64,000 nucleotides of DNA from Gluconacetobacter liquefaciens (GTDB lineage Bacteria > Pseudomonadota > Alphaproteobacteria > Acetobacterales > Acetobacteraceae): NCBI RefSeq assembly GCF_003350405.1, contig NZ_QQAW01000010.1:54932-118931 (forward strand), in the 5' to 3' direction. Positions 16,753-26,117 of this stretch are shown here, one piece after another. The notes under the pieces were generated by a model. It made no database searches, was not told the origin of the DNA, and saw only the letters and a program-made list of their open reading frames with translations. Position numbers and translations under genes: made by a program. How positions within the stretch are numbered: the first letter of the stretch is position 1; each line of letters begins with the position of its first letter.

Positions 16753-18627
16753 TCAGGAGCGGCGGCGGGTGGCTTCGGCCAGTTTGACGCTATCGGCCAC
16801 ATAGCCGGCCAGACGATCCGCGACGTCGGCCACACTGCCGGCACCGGTGGCCAGGTGCAGGTCCGGTGTGGCCGGGACGTCGTAGGGCGCGTCGATGCCG
16901 GTGAAGCCGGTGATCTGCCCGGCGCGGGCGGCCTGATAGAGGCCCTTGGGGTCGCGGGCCTCGCAGGTGGCCTGGTCGGCATCCACGAAGATTTCGTGGA
17001 AGCCTTCGCCCACGACCTGACGCGCCAGTTCGCGGTCGGCGGTGCGCGGCGAGATCAGCGCCACCAGCACCACCTGGCCGGTTTCGGCCAGGATGCGGGC
17101 GACGGCGGCGGCCCGGCGCACGTTCTCGGTGCGGTCTGCCTCCGAGAAGCCCAGATCGGCGCACAGGCCGGCGCGCAGCGTGTCGCCATCCAGCACCGAG
17201 ACGTCGATCTTCTGCGCGAACAGGCGGGATTCCGCCGCGCGGGCGATGGTGCTCTTGCCTGCGCCGGGCAGGCCGGTCATCCAGAATACGCCGCCGCGAT
17301 GGCCGCGCGCCTGCGCCCGGTCCCACAGCGAGACGGTGCTGTCGGTGGGGTGGATGGCTTTGGTGCCGCTAGCGATGTCGGCCGGGCCGATCAGCGGTGC
17401 GCCGCCGACGATGCGCTGGTGACGGTCGACCAGCACGCCGCGCCCGTCGGTGGTGCCGGGGGTGAAGGCATCGAACAGGATGCTCTCCGACGCCGCCAGC
17501 GTGATCTCGGCGAAGCCCTCGGGCGGGACGTGATCGGATGCGTGTTCGGTCAGGTCGTCCAGCCGCACCACGGAATCGATCGAGGCGACGGTGACTTGAT
17601 GCTCGGCGGTGGCCAGGCGCAGGCGGAAGCTCTCGCCCACGCGCAGCGGCTCCTGCCGCAGCCAGAACAGGCGCGAGCGGATGCGGGCGGTGCGGATCGG
17701 TGCTTCGTCCGGCCGGTGCAGCAGGTCGCCGCGATCAGGGATGACGTCCGGTTCCAGCGTGATGGCGACCGACTGGCCGGCGACGGCGGAAATCTGCGGG
17801 GCGGTGTGCCAGCTTTCGATGGAGGCGACGCGGGCGGTGGTGCCGTGGGTGCCGATGACCAGCGTGTCGCCGACCGAAACACGGCCGCGCTCGATGCGGC
17901 CGGCGACCACGCGCTTGCTGTCGAAACGGTAGACATCCTGCACCGGCAGGCGCAGCGGCAGGTCGGCGCGGCCGGCGGGGGACGGGACCAGGGCCAGGGC
18001 CTCGGTCAGGGTCGGGCCCTTGTACCATGCCATCTGAGGCGAGCGGGAGGCGATGTTGTCGCCCTCGCGCGCCGAGGCGGGGATGAACAGGCTGGGTTCG
18101 ATCTCGAGTTGCTTGAGCAGGGCGGCGACCGCCTGTTCGGAGGCCGCGATCTTCTGCTCGTCATAATCCAGCAGGTCCACCTTGTTCATCAGTACGATGA
18201 CGTGGCGGATGCCGATCAGGCGCAGCAGCATCGCATGGCGGCGCGTCTGTTCCTGCGCACCTTCGGCGGCGTCGATCACCAGTACGGCGGCCTCGGCATC
18301 GGCGGCGCCGGTGATCATGTTGCGCAGGAACTGGCGGTGACCCGGCGCATCGACGATCACGAACTGCCGGTCGCCCAGCAGGAAGGGGATGCGGGTGGAA
18401 TCGACGGTCACGCCCTGGTCGCGCTCGATCTGCAGGCTGTCGAGCAGGAAGCTCCACTCCACCTTCAGGCCGCGCTTGCGGCTGGATTCGATGATCTGCG
18501 CCACCCGGCCTTCCGGGAGGTTGTCGGTGTCATGCAGCAGGCGGCCGATCAGGGTGGATTTGCCGTGGTCGACATGGCCGACGATGACGATGGGGGTGGC
18601 CGCGTCCTGGCGGGTATCGTTGCTCAT
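16753..18627 (-). CDS. cysNC: Bifunctional sulfate adenylyltransferase subunit 1 / APS kinase
   Basis: Residues 1-~430 are a translation-factor-like GTPase (CysN): P-loop [38 protein letters not shown], and NKVD, which drives APS synthesis with CysD. Residues ~445-624 are APS kinase (CysC): [54 protein letters not shown] and [18 protein letters not shown], which converts APS to PAPS. Total length 624 fits known CysNC fusions. It starts 27 nt after cysD. The [24 protein letters not shown] opening places the P-loop near residue 20 as expected. Confidence 0.96.
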   Translation of the reverse strand: MSNDTRQDAATPIVIVGHVDHGKSTLIGRLLHDTDNLPEGRVAQIIESSRKRGLKVEWSFLLDSLQIERDQGVTVDSTRIPFLLGDRQFVIVDAPGHRQFLRNMITGAADAEAAVLVIDAAEGAQEQTRRHAMLLRLIGIRHVIVLMNKVDLLDYDEQKIAASEQAVAALLKQLEIEPSLFIPASAREGDNIASRSPQMAWYKGPTLTEALALVPSPAGRADLPLRLPVQDVYRFDSKRVVAGRIERGRVSVGDTLVIGTHGTTARVASIESWHTAPQISAVAGQSVAITLEPDVIPDRGDLLHRPDEAPIRTARIRSRLFWLRQEPLRVGESFRLRLATAEHQVTVASIDSVVRLDDLTEHASDHVPPEGFAEITLAASESILFDAFTPGTTDGRGVLVDRHQRIVGGAPLIGPADIASGTKAIHPTDSTVSLWDRAQARGHRGGVFWMTGLPGAGKSTIARAAESRLFAQKIDVSVLDGDTLRAGLCADLGFSEADRTENVRRAAAVARILAETGQVVLVALISPRTADRELARQVVGEGFHEIFVDADQATCEARDPKGLYQAARAGQITGFTGIDAPYDVPATPDLHLATGAGSVADVADRLAGYVADSVKLAEATRRRS

Positions 18628-18654
18628 GGTATGTCTCGATCCGTCCGCTGGGTT

Positions 18655-19449
18655 CTATAGATAGCCGGCGACGCGCAGCCGCTCGAACGCATCTTCCGAT
18701 TCATGGTCCATGGCGCGGCCCGCGCGCTCGGAGGTGCGGGTGGTCTGCAGTTCCGCGATCACTTCGGCCACCGTCGCGGCCTCGCTCTCGATCGGGCTGG
18801 TGATGTCCTGATCGCCCAGCGAGCGGTAGCGCTTGCCGTTCCTGGAGAAATACAGGTCGACCAGCGGGATGCCCTCGCGCTCGATATAGCGCCAGATGTC
18901 GATCTCGCGCCATGACAGCAGCGGGTGGACGCGGATATGCACGCCCTCTTCATGCGGGGTGGCGTACTGGTCCCAGAATTCGGGGGGCTGGTTGCGGACA
19001 TCCCATTTATGGCTCGATCCGCGCGGGCTGAACACGCGCTCCTTGGCGCGGGTGGCCTGTTCGTCGCGGCGGATGCCGGCGATGACGCCTTCCAGCTTGT
19101 ATTTCTCGATCATCGTCGCCAGGCCGGCGGTCTTGCGCGCGGCGGAGCGGGCGGCCGGGGGCAGCGTCGGGTCGATTTCCTCGACCGGCGGGCAGTCGCC
19201 CAGCAGCAGCTCCAGGTCCCACTTTTTCACATATTCGTCGCGGAAGCGGTACATCTCGGGGAATTTCTTGCCGGTATCGACGTGCATCACCGGGAACGGC
19301 ACCCGGCCGAGGAACGCCTTGCGCGCCAGCCACAGCATGACGTTGGAGTCCTTGCCCAGCGACCACAGCATCGCCAGTGGCTTCAGCTTCCGGTACGCCT
19401 CGCGCAGGATGTAAACGCTCTGGGCTTCGAGTTGGTCGAGATCGTCCAT
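18655..19449 (-). CDS. cysD: Sulfate adenylyltransferase subunit 2
   Basis: Catalytic PP-loop subunit of ATP sulfurylase. ATP-binding motif LAMLWSLGKDSNVMLWLA, then PFPVMHVDTGKKFPEMYRFR, GVIAGIRRDEQATRAKERVF, SPRGSSHKWDVRNQPPEFW and the closing SERAGRAMDHESEDAFERLR. The 264-residue length is slightly short of the E. coli protein, at the N-terminus. It lies between cysH (56 nt upstream) and cysNC (27 nt downstream) in one operon, and works as a heterodimer with the CysN half of the fusion. Confidence 0.96.
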   Translation of the reverse strand: MDDLDQLEAQSVYILREAYRKLKPLAMLWSLGKDSNVMLWLARKAFLGRVPFPVMHVDTGKKFPEMYRFRDEYVKKWDLELLLGDCPPVEEIDPTLPPAARSAARKTAGLATMIEKYKLEGVIAGIRRDEQATRAKERVFSPRGSSHKWDVRNQPPEFWDQYATPHEEGVHIRVHPLLSWREIDIWRYIEREGIPLVDLYFSRNGKRYRSLGDQDITSPIESEAATVAEVIAELQTTRTSERAGRAMDHESEDAFERLRVAGYL

Positions 19450-19505
19450 GGGGGCGCTACCTTACAGGTTCGGCAAAGGGGGTTCGGGGTCGTTGCGGCG
19501 TGTGG

Positions 19506-20189
19506 TCAGACGTGGATGCCGCATTCGGTCTTGGCCAGTCCGGCCCAGCGTCCGGCGCGTGGGTCCTCGCCCTCGGCGACCGGCCGCGTGCAGGGCGCGC
19601 AGCCGATCGAGCGATAGCCCTGGGCGGCCAGCGGGTGGCGCGGCAGGTCGCGGCGGGTCATTTCCGCGTCCAGTTCCGCCGCGTTCCAGCGTGCCAGGGG
19701 GTTGATCTTGAAACGGCCGTCCGCCTGGGGCTCGATGACCGGCAGGTGGGCGCGGGTGGCGGCCTGGCTGCGCTTGCGGCCGGTGATCCAGGCGTCGAAG
19801 GGGATGATCGCCTCGTCCAGCGGCTCGACCTTGCGCAGGGCGCAGCAGGCGTCGGGGTCGAATGCCCAGAGCTGGCCTTGCGGGTCGCGGGCTGCGATCT
19901 GTGCCGGGTCGGGGTGGATGTCCAGCACGCCGGTCAGGCCCAGCCGCGCGACAAGCTGGTCGCGATAGGCCAGCGTCTCGGGGAAATGCTGCCCGGTTTC
20001 CAGGAACAGAACCGGCACCGAAGGATCGATCTCCGCTGCCATGGCCAGCAGGACGGCGGATTCGGTGCCGAAGGATGAGACGAGGCCGATCCGCCCGCGG
20101 GGCGAGGCGCCCAGCGCCGCGCGCAGGATCGCCGGCGCATCTTCGCCGGCGGCTTCTATGGCATGGATGATCGACGGCTCAAGACCCAC
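19506..20189 (-). CDS. cysH: Adenylyl-sulfate (APS-type) reductase, CysH family
   Basis: Thioredoxin-dependent reductase of the CysH family that releases sulfite. It has the four cluster cysteines of the APS-specific branch, ACCALRKVEPLD and SIGCAPCTRPV, plus the catalytic KTECGIH at the C-terminus and the nucleotide-binding SSFGTESAVLLAMAAE. PAPS-only enzymes lack the CC/CXXC pairs, so APS is the likely substrate although an APS kinase is encoded in the same operon. I used GTG 20189 (VGLEPSIIHAIEAAG); the TTG at 20210 is in frame but would put the start against the inverted repeat. First gene of cysH-cysD-cysNC. Confidence 0.9.
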   Translation of the reverse strand: MGLEPSIIHAIEAAGEDAPAILRAALGASPRGRIGLVSSFGTESAVLLAMAAEIDPSVPVLFLETGQHFPETLAYRDQLVARLGLTGVLDIHPDPAQIAARDPQGQLWAFDPDACCALRKVEPLDEAIIPFDAWITGRKRSQAATRAHLPVIEPQADGRFKINPLARWNAAELDAEMTRRDLPRHPLAAQGYRSIGCAPCTRPVAEGEDPRAGRWAGLAKTECGIHV

Positions 20190-20210
20190 GGTGCAGACCC
20201 ATATCCTCAA

Positions 20211-20231
20211 TGCACGAGATGTAATCGTGCT
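20211..20231. promoter_or_regulatory. Inverted repeat upstream of cysH, similar to 16700-16720
   Basis: TGCACGA-gatgtaa-TCGTGCT: outer arms as in the site before the sulfite reductase operon (TGCACGA...TCGTGC), 21 nt upstream of the cysH GTG. Candidate operator for a shared sulfur regulator. Confidence 0.6.
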
Positions 20232-20239
20232 TTGAGGGG

Positions 20240-20268
20240 GATTTAGCCATTCCTCAATCCATGTTCAA
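20240..20268 (-). promoter_or_regulatory. Predicted sigma-70-type promoter of cysH-cysD-cysNC
   Basis: On the minus strand TTGAAC (20268-20263), 17 nt spacer, TAAATC (20245-20240). The inverted repeat 20211-20231 would begin around +2 to +6, a repressor-like position. Boxes are imperfect, prediction only. Confidence 0.4.
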
Positions 20269-20326
20269 GTGAAATATACGTCTTATAGTCGTGGTATTTT
20301 CGGCATGGCACCTATGAGGCGGGCGC

Positions 20327-21211
20327 TCAACGACTCATCAGCACGGGTATTTCGGCATTCTCCAGAACGTGGCGTGTAACGCCGCCGAGAATTAACTGGC
20401 GCAGGCGGGAATGGGAATAGGCGCCCATGGCCAGCATGTCGGCACCGAAATCGTGGCAGGCGGCCAGCAGGCTGGCGCCTACCGTCTCGTCCGGGTCGCC
20501 GAATTCCACCAGGTCGGCGTGGATGCCGTGGATGGTCAGGTAGTCGGCGGCGTCGCGCGCTTCGGGGCCACGGCGCTGGTAGTCGCCGGAATAGAGGATG
20601 CGCACGGCCTCGGCCTCGGCCGCCCAGGGCAGGATATGGTGCAGGGCCGCCGTGGATTCCGACGTGCCGTTCCAGGCGATGCAGATCCGCCGGCCGGCGG
20701 TGGCGGGCACGCGGCGGGGGGCGATGACGACCGGGCGGCCGCTGTCGAACAGGATGGCGTGCAGGGTTTCGGACGACGAGATTTCCTCGCCCGAATCCGG
20801 ATGAGGGACCACGGTGACGTCGGACAGGCGGGCGCGGTAGGTCACGACCTCATGCTCGCGGCCCGTCATGGTGACGAGGCTGGCCGAGGCGCTGCCGACG
20901 GGATTGCCGGAGAAGGGGGGGATCATGTCCGTGACCTTCACGCCGTTGGCGGCGGTGAACTGGCCGAAGATCTCGCGCACCGCCAGGGCACGGCGGGAGC
21001 CTTCACGCTCGGCGGCGGACATCATGTCTTCGACCATCGCGCCCGACAGGCCCTCGCCGGCCAGGGGGGCGACGTCGCGGCTGTCGGCGCGCACATGGAG
21101 CCCCGCGATGTGGCCGCCGAACTGCCGGGCGAAGAGCAGGGCCGTGGCCAGGGCGGCCTCGGCATTGGATGTTCCGTTCAGAGGTAGCAGGACTTTCTGT
21201 ATATTTTTCAA
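20327..21211 (-). CDS. Universal stress protein, tandem UspA domains
   Basis: Two UspA folds in 294 residues. The first (1-~150) begins KNIQKVLLPLNGTSNAEAAL; the second (~165-294) begins AGRRICIAWNGTSESTAALH and ends with the nucleotide-binding motif GAYSHSRLRQLILGGVTRHV, then LENAEIPVLMSR. Only the second domain retains the full G-X2-G-X9-G ATP-binding pattern. Cytoplasmic. It follows pdxH on the same strand with a 42-bp gap and may be co-transcribed. Specific stress unknown. Confidence 0.9.
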   Translation of the reverse strand: MKNIQKVLLPLNGTSNAEAALATALLFARQFGGHIAGLHVRADSRDVAPLAGEGLSGAMVEDMMSAAEREGSRRALAVREIFGQFTAANGVKVTDMIPPFSGNPVGSASASLVTMTGREHEVVTYRARLSDVTVVPHPDSGEEISSSETLHAILFDSGRPVVIAPRRVPATAGRRICIAWNGTSESTAALHHILPWAAEAEAVRILYSGDYQRRGPEARDAADYLTIHGIHADLVEFGDPDETVGASLLAACHDFGADMLAMGAYSHSRLRQLILGGVTRHVLENAEIPVLMSR

Positions 21212-21253
21212 TGTTATTCTCCAGAATCCCAGGAACGTGGACGGCGGAAGGGG

Positions 21254-21862
21254 TCAGGGGTAGAGGCGCGTGGTCTCCCATGCCGCATCCGGTGCCGGGC
21301 GGCGCCAGACCGCCCGGTCGTGCAGTCGGTGGGCGCGATTCTGCCAGAATTCGATCCGATCCGGAATCAGGCGGAAGCCGGACCAGTCGGCGGGACGGGG
21401 GATGGGCGCGCCTTCGGGGTAGCGGGCCTCTTCCTCGGCCAGTCGATGTTCGAACAGCGCCCGGTCGGCCAGGGGACGGGACTGGTCGGAGGCGATGGCG
21501 CCCAGCCGCGACAGGCGCGAGCGGCTGGCGAAATAGGCATCGGCCTCAGCATCCGTGACCGGTTCGACCGGGCCTTCGATGCGGATCTGGCGCATCAGGC
21601 TCTTCCAGTGGAACAGCAGGGCGGCCTGCGGATTTTCGACCAGTTCGCCGGCCTTGCGGCTTTCAAGGTTGGTATAGAAGACGAAGCCGCGCCGATCGGC
21701 GCCCTTCAGCAGGATCATCCGCACCGACGGGCGCCCGTCGGGCGTGGCCGTGGCCAGGGCCATGGCATTGGGATCGTTGGGTTCGGCGGCTTCGGCTGCG
21801 CGCATCCAGTGGGCGAACAGGGCGAACGGGTCGGAGCCCAGGTCGATCAGCGGCATGGTCAT
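21254..21862 (-). CDS. pdxH: Pyridoxamine 5'-phosphate oxidase
   Basis: FMN-dependent oxidase making pyridoxal 5'-phosphate. FMN-binding RPSVRMILLKGADRRGFVFY, TNLESRKAGELVENPQAALL, FHWKSLMRQIRIEGPVEPV, and the C-terminal FRLIPDRIEFWQNRAHRLHD-RAVW are family-defining. I chose ATG 21862 (MTMPLIDLGSDPF); alternatives 21877 and 21856 are close. It diverges from fabI across ~170 bp. The product length of 202 is normal for alphaproteobacteria. Confidence 0.94.
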   Translation of the reverse strand: MTMPLIDLGSDPFALFAHWMRAAEAAEPNDPNAMALATATPDGRPSVRMILLKGADRRGFVFYTNLESRKAGELVENPQAALLFHWKSLMRQIRIEGPVEPVTDAEADAYFASRSRLSRLGAIASDQSRPLADRALFEHRLAEEEARYPEGAPIPRPADWSGFRLIPDRIEFWQNRAHRLHDRAVWRRPAPDAAWETTRLYP

Positions 21863-22032
21863 GACGGTTGGTCCCATTCTGGCCGGGCGGGAGGCGGAGA
21901 CATGGCCGGCATGCCACGCATTCGGTGAAACCGGGGCTGCACGGCCGCTCGGACCTTGTCCGACGCGCGCGCTTGTGCAACCACGGCGCCAATCCGATCA
22001 TGCCATATTCCATCCATTCCGAGGATTCTATC

Positions 22033-22872
22033 ATGTCAGATGGCGCGTCCAAAGCCCCGCCCGCCGGCACCCTGATGAAGGGCAAGCGCGGCCTCGTAAT
22101 GGGTGTGGCCAACGACCGCTCGATCGCCTGGGGCATTGCCAATGCCGTGGCGGCGCAGGGCGGCGAGCTGGCCTTTACCTACCAGGGCGAGGCGCTGGGC
22201 AAGCGCGTCCGCCCGCTGGCCGAGCGCGTGGGCTCGTCGCTGGTGCTGCCGTGCGATGTGTCCGACGACGCGGCCATGGACGAGGCGTTCGCCCGCATCG
22301 AGGAAGAGTGGGGGCAGCTCGACTTCCTCGTCCATGCCATCGGCTGGGCGGACAAGCAGTTCCTGCGCGGGCGGTACCTGGACACGCCGCGCGATGCCTT
22401 CCTGACCGCGATGGACATCTCCTGCTACTCGTTCACCGCCGTGGCGCGGCGGGCGGCGCGGCTGATGACCAATGGCGGCTCGATTCTCACCCTCTCCTAT
22501 CTCGGCGCCGAGAAGGTGATGCCGCATTACAACGTCATGGGCGTGGCCAAGGCGGCGCTGGAAGCCTCGGTGCGCTACATGGCCGCCGATCTGGGTGGCG
22601 ACGGCATTCGCGTCAACGGCATCTCGGCCGGGCCGGTCATGACGCTGGCGGCCAACGGGATCGGCGATTTCCGCTATATCCTGAAATGGAACCAGTATAA
22701 CGCGCCGCTGGAGCGCAACGTGGCGCTGGAAGAAGTCGGCGGGGCGGGGCTGTACATGCTCTCCGACCTGTCGGGTGGCGTGACCGGCGAGATCCATCAT
22801 GTGGATTGCGGCTACAACATCGTGGGCATGAAGAACCCCAAGGCGCCAGACATCAGCGTCACCAACGACTGA
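22033..22872 (+). CDS. fabI: Enoyl-[acyl-carrier-protein] reductase (NADH)
   Basis: Final reduction step of fatty-acid elongation. SDR fold with the FabI-type nucleotide motif GLVMGVANDRSIAWGIANA, FTYQGEALGKRVRPLAE, LVHAIGWADKQFLRGRYLDT, and the catalytic Y-X6-K in MPHYNVMGVAKAALEASVRY. The substrate loop is NGISAGPVMTLAANGIGDF. Start ATG 22033 with GAGGA upstream; 279 residues is normal. It is followed by the intergenic repeat copy A and then aroC. Confidence 0.95.
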   Translation: MSDGASKAPPAGTLMKGKRGLVMGVANDRSIAWGIANAVAAQGGELAFTYQGEALGKRVRPLAERVGSSLVLPCDVSDDAAMDEAFARIEEEWGQLDFLVHAIGWADKQFLRGRYLDTPRDAFLTAMDISCYSFTAVARRAARLMTNGGSILTLSYLGAEKVMPHYNVMGVAKAALEASVRYMAADLGGDGIRVNGISAGPVMTLAANGIGDFRYILKWNQYNAPLERNVALEEVGGAGLYMLSDLSGGVTGEIHHVDCGYNIVGMKNPKAPDISVTND

Positions 22873-22876
22873 AAAC

Positions 22877-23019
22877 CTGACCGTAAATGCGCGCTGGCGG
22901 CGATCCGACGCGCGTTTCCTGTGCTCCGATGCTCACGACCTGGAGGTCGCTCCGCTTCGGTGCTCGGAAACACACGACGGGCGTGCCGCTTTGCGGCACT
23001 CTCGCGCACCAGCCCACAT
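22877..23019 (+). repeat. Intergenic repeat, copy A (after fabI)
   Basis: Starts 5 nt after the fabI stop. The first 49 nt match 46 of 49 positions with copy B (24159-24206, one gap). Two further blocks are shared in the same order: GGAAACACACGACGGG (22966-22981) and CAGCCCACAT (23010-23019). The interior forms an imperfect long stem and a perfect hairpin GTGCCGC-ttt-GCGGCAC (22983-22999). Confidence 0.75.
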
Positions 23020-23073
23020 TTCCGATCAGGTTTTGCGGAGAGGCTGGGCCCCTAGTGAAGGGATGATCTGGAT

Positions 23074-24162
23074 ATGTCGGATAACAGTTTCGGGCATCTG
23101 TTTCGGGTGACGACCTGGGGGGAGAGTCATGGGCCGGCCATTGGCTGTGTGGTCGATGGCTGCCCGCCGCGCATTGCGCTGTCCGAGGCCGATATCCAGC
23201 CCTGGCTGGACCAGCGGCGACCTGGCCAGTCGAAATTCACCACCCAGCGGCAGGAGCCCGATAGCGTCGAGATCCTGTCCGGCGTGTTCGAGGGGCGGAC
23301 GACCGGAACCCCGATTTCGCTGCTGATCCGCAATGTGGACCAGCGGTCGCGCGATTACGGCGATATCGCCGAACGCTACCGGCCGGGCCATGCCGATGTG
23401 GCCTATGACCTGAAATACGGAATTCGCGATTATCGCGGTGGCGGCCGCTCCTCGGCCCGCGAGACGGCGATGCGGGTGGCGGCGGGTGCGGTCGCGCGCC
23501 AGGTGCTGGGCGCGGGTGTGCGGATTCGTGGCGCGCTGGTGCAGATCGGCCCCCATGCCGTCGACCGGGCGCGCTGGGACTGGGACGTGGTGGGGGACAA
23601 TCCGTTCTTCTGCCCCGACCCGCAGATGGTGCCGGTGTGGGAAGAGTATCTGGGCGCGGTGCGCAAGGCCGGGTCGTCGGTCGGCGCGGTGGTCGAGATC
23701 GTGGCCGAAGGGGTGCCGCCGGGGCTGGGGGCGCCGATTTACGGCAAGCTGGATTCCGACCTGGCGATGGCGCTGATGAGCATCAATGCCGTGAAGGGGG
23801 TCGAGATCGGGGACGGGTTCGCCGCCGCCGCGCTGACCGGTGAGGAAAACGCCGATCCGATGCGGATGGAAGACGGGCGGCTGGTCTTCGGCGCCAATCA
23901 TGCAGGCGGTGTGCTGGGCGGGATTTCGACCGGTCAGCCGCTGGTGGCGCGGTTTGCGGTGAAGCCGACCAGCTCGATTCTGACGCCCGTGCCGTCGGTG
24001 ACGCGGAGCGGGGAGAATGTAGAGGTTTCGACGCGCGGTCGGCATGACCCTTGCGTGGGGATCCGGGCCGTGCCGGTGGGCGAGGCGATGATGGCGTGCG
24101 TGCTCGCCGATCATCTCTTGCGTCATCGCGGCCAGACAGGGCACGACCCGCGCCCCGTCTGA
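23074..24162 (+). CDS. aroC: Chorismate synthase
   Basis: Last step of the shikimate pathway, converting EPSP to chorismate with reduced FMN. Signatures: [80 protein letters not shown], and the C-terminal [19 protein letters not shown]. 362 residues is normal. It is preceded and followed by copies of the same intergenic repeat; the downstream copy starts within the stop codon. Confidence 0.97.
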   Translation: MSDNSFGHLFRVTTWGESHGPAIGCVVDGCPPRIALSEADIQPWLDQRRPGQSKFTTQRQEPDSVEILSGVFEGRTTGTPISLLIRNVDQRSRDYGDIAERYRPGHADVAYDLKYGIRDYRGGGRSSARETAMRVAAGAVARQVLGAGVRIRGALVQIGPHAVDRARWDWDVVGDNPFFCPDPQMVPVWEEYLGAVRKAGSSVGAVVEIVAEGVPPGLGAPIYGKLDSDLAMALMSINAVKGVEIGDGFAAAALTGEENADPMRMEDGRLVFGANHAGGVLGGISTGQPLVARFAVKPTSSILTPVPSVTRSGENVEVSTRGRHDPCVGIRAVPVGEAMMACVLADHLLRHRGQTGHDPRPV

Positions 24163-24282
24163 CCGTCAATGCGCGCTGGCGGCGATCCGGCGCGCGTTCC
24201 TGTGCTATCGGTGCTCTGCTCCGATGCCCGGAAACACACGGCGGGGGCTGCTATGTGGGCTGCTCTTGCTTGCAGCCCACAT
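24159..24282 (+). repeat. Intergenic repeat, copy B (after aroC)
   Basis: Begins one base before the aroC TGA and shares three ordered blocks with copy A: 24159-24206, 24230-24245 (GGAAACACACGGCGGG) and 24273-24282 (CAGCCCACAT). Between the blocks the two copies differ, so they are diverged members of one family. Confidence 0.75.
24253..24282. terminator. Perfect 11-bp hairpin between aroC and the OsmC gene
   Basis: ATGTGGGCTGC-8 nt-GCAGCCCACAT. It sits between convergent genes and can serve both as a terminator, although no strong T-run follows. It forms the end of repeat copy B. Confidence 0.55.
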
Positions 24283-24304
24283 GCTTGGTCAGGGGGTGAG
24301 AGGC

Positions 24305-24736
24305 TCAGGCCTTCAGCGTCGCTTCCAGCGTGATCTCGGCCTTGAGCAGCTTGGAGATCGGGCAGCCGGCCTTTGCCTTGGCGGCGAGTTCCTGGAACTG
24401 GTCCTCGGTGACGCCGGGGATGGTGGCCGTCAGCGTCAGGTGGGCGGCGGTGACGGCGAAGCCGTCGGCCTGCTTTTCCAGCGAGATGACCGATTTCGCG
24501 TCCAGCGCGGTGGCGGTGAGGCCGGCGCTGCCGAGGATGCCCGAGAGAGCCATGGCGAAGCAGGCTGCGTGCGAGGCGCCGATCAGTTCCTCGGGGTTGG
24601 TGCCGGCGACGCCCTCGAAGCGGGTGTTGAAGCCGTAGGGCTGGGCGGACAGGGCGCCGCTTTCGGTCGAGACGGTGCCTTTGCCCTCCTTGATGCTGCC
24701 TTCCCAGTGGGCGGTGCCGAATTTCTTGATGGTCAT
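24305..24736 (-). CDS. OsmC family peroxiredoxin
   Basis: Thiol-dependent peroxidase of the OsmC/Ohr superfamily, 143 residues. The two reactive cysteines are in ELIGASHAACFAMALSG and AKAKAGCPISKLL. The opening KKFGTAHWEGSIKEGKGTVS and GFNTRFEGVAGTNPEELI place it in the OsmC branch rather than Ohr. Cytosolic; likely removes organic hydroperoxides. Convergent with aroC; about 220 bp separate its start from metX. Confidence 0.92.
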   Translation of the reverse strand: MTIKKFGTAHWEGSIKEGKGTVSTESGALSAQPYGFNTRFEGVAGTNPEELIGASHAACFAMALSGILGSAGLTATALDAKSVISLEKQADGFAVTAAHLTLTATIPGVTEDQFQELAAKAKAGCPISKLLKAEITLEATLKA

Positions 24737-24959
24737 GGCGTCGGTTCCTTCGATGGTTGGCCGCGTGCCCGACCTTAACGCGGCATCGTGCGGGAGGGAC
24801 CCGTGCGGCCGCGCACGATCCTGTGAGAGGGGGCGTGGTGCGGGTGCGGTGCAGGCGCCTGTTGCGTGCGGCGGGCGCTGGTGCCATAGGACGACCGGAC
24901 CGTGACAGGGATATTGCCCGCTTCCCGCAATCGCTCATGACGGAATGCCTGCCTGCGCA

Positions 24960-26114
24960 ATGGACCAGACAACGCCCGCCCACATCGAACATGCGCATAT
25001 GCTGTTTCCCGAGGGGATGCAGCTTGAATGCGGCTTTCTTCTGGCGCCGGTCCGGGTTGCCTATCGGACCTACGGCACGCTGTCGGCGGCGCGCGACAAT
25101 GCGATCGTGGTCTGCCATGCGCTGACGGGCGACCAGTATCTGGCGGAGACCCATCCGCTGACCGGCAAGCCGGGATGGTGGAGCCGCATGGTCGGGCCGG
25201 GGCTGCCGATCGATACCGACCGGTTCTTCGTGATCTGCATGAACGTGCTGGGCGGCTGCATGGGTTCGACCGGGCCGCGCGATCCGCGCCCGGATATGCC
25301 GGGCGAGCCGTGGGGCACCGATTTTCCGCCGATCACCATCCGCGACATGGTGCGGGCGCAGAAGCTGGTGGTCGATGCGCTGGGCATCAGCCGGCTGTTC
25401 GCCGTGGTCGGTGGCTCGATGGGCGGGATGCAGGTTCTGGAATGGGCCGCGACCTTTCCCGGGATGGTCTTCGCGGCGATGCCCATCGCGACCTCGCCCT
25501 TCCATTCGGCGCAGAATATCGCCTTCAACGAGGTGAGCCGGCAGGCGATCTTCGCCGACCCCGAATGGCATGGCGGGCGCTACTGGGAGCAGGGGGCGAT
25601 ACCGGCGCGCGGGCTGGCGGTGGCGCGGATGATGGCGCACATCACGTATCTGTCCGAAGAGGCGCTGACGCGGAAGTTCGGCCGCCGGGTGCGGCGCGAC
25701 CCGTACAACCAGGCGGGGGCGATGTCGCTGTTCGGCGAGATCTTCGAGGTGGAGAGCTATCTGCGGCATCAGGGGTCGTCGTTCGTGCGGCGGTTCGATG
25801 CCAATTCCTATCTGACCATTACCCGGGCCATGGATTATTTCGACCTCGGTGCCGACCATGACGGGGACCCGTCGCGGCCCTTCCATGGCACGCGCACGCG
25901 CTTCTGCATCGTTTCGTTCACCTCCGACTGGCTGTTTCCGACCTCGCAGGCGCGGTTGCTGGCGCGGGCGCTGAACCGGGCGGCGGCCAACGTGTCGTTC
26001 GTCGAGATCGACAGCGACAAGGGGCATGATGCGTTTCTGCTGGACGAGCCGGATTTCGACCGGACGGTGCGGGGTTTTCTCTCCGGCGCTGCCGAACATG
26101 CACGGATCGGCTGA
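24960..26114 (+). CDS. metX: Homoserine O-acetyltransferase
   Basis: Alpha/beta-hydrolase enzyme that activates homoserine for methionine synthesis. [27 protein letters not shown]-like [20 protein letters not shown], the nucleophile elbow [15 protein letters not shown], and the Asp/His region [20 protein letters not shown] give the Ser-Asp-His triad. Start ATG 24960 ([13 protein letters not shown]); 24945 is a five-residue longer option. metW follows after 3 nt, the standard proteobacterial pair. No SAM-II riboswitch could be recognised upstream. Confidence 0.95.
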   Translation: MDQTTPAHIEHAHMLFPEGMQLECGFLLAPVRVAYRTYGTLSAARDNAIVVCHALTGDQYLAETHPLTGKPGWWSRMVGPGLPIDTDRFFVICMNVLGGCMGSTGPRDPRPDMPGEPWGTDFPPITIRDMVRAQKLVVDALGISRLFAVVGGSMGGMQVLEWAATFPGMVFAAMPIATSPFHSAQNIAFNEVSRQAIFADPEWHGGRYWEQGAIPARGLAVARMMAHITYLSEEALTRKFGRRVRRDPYNQAGAMSLFGEIFEVESYLRHQGSSFVRRFDANSYLTITRAMDYFDLGADHDGDPSRPFHGTRTRFCIVSFTSDWLFPTSQARLLARALNRAAANVSFVEIDSDKGHDAFLLDEPDFDRTVRGFLSGAAEHARIG

Positions 26115-26117
26115 CCC

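Noticed and set aside
24737..24959. SAM-II-type riboswitch before metX
   Set aside because: Position fits, but I could not find the conserved SAM-II pseudoknot sequences. ATCGTGCG/CGCACGAT at 24785-24819 is a plain dyad.
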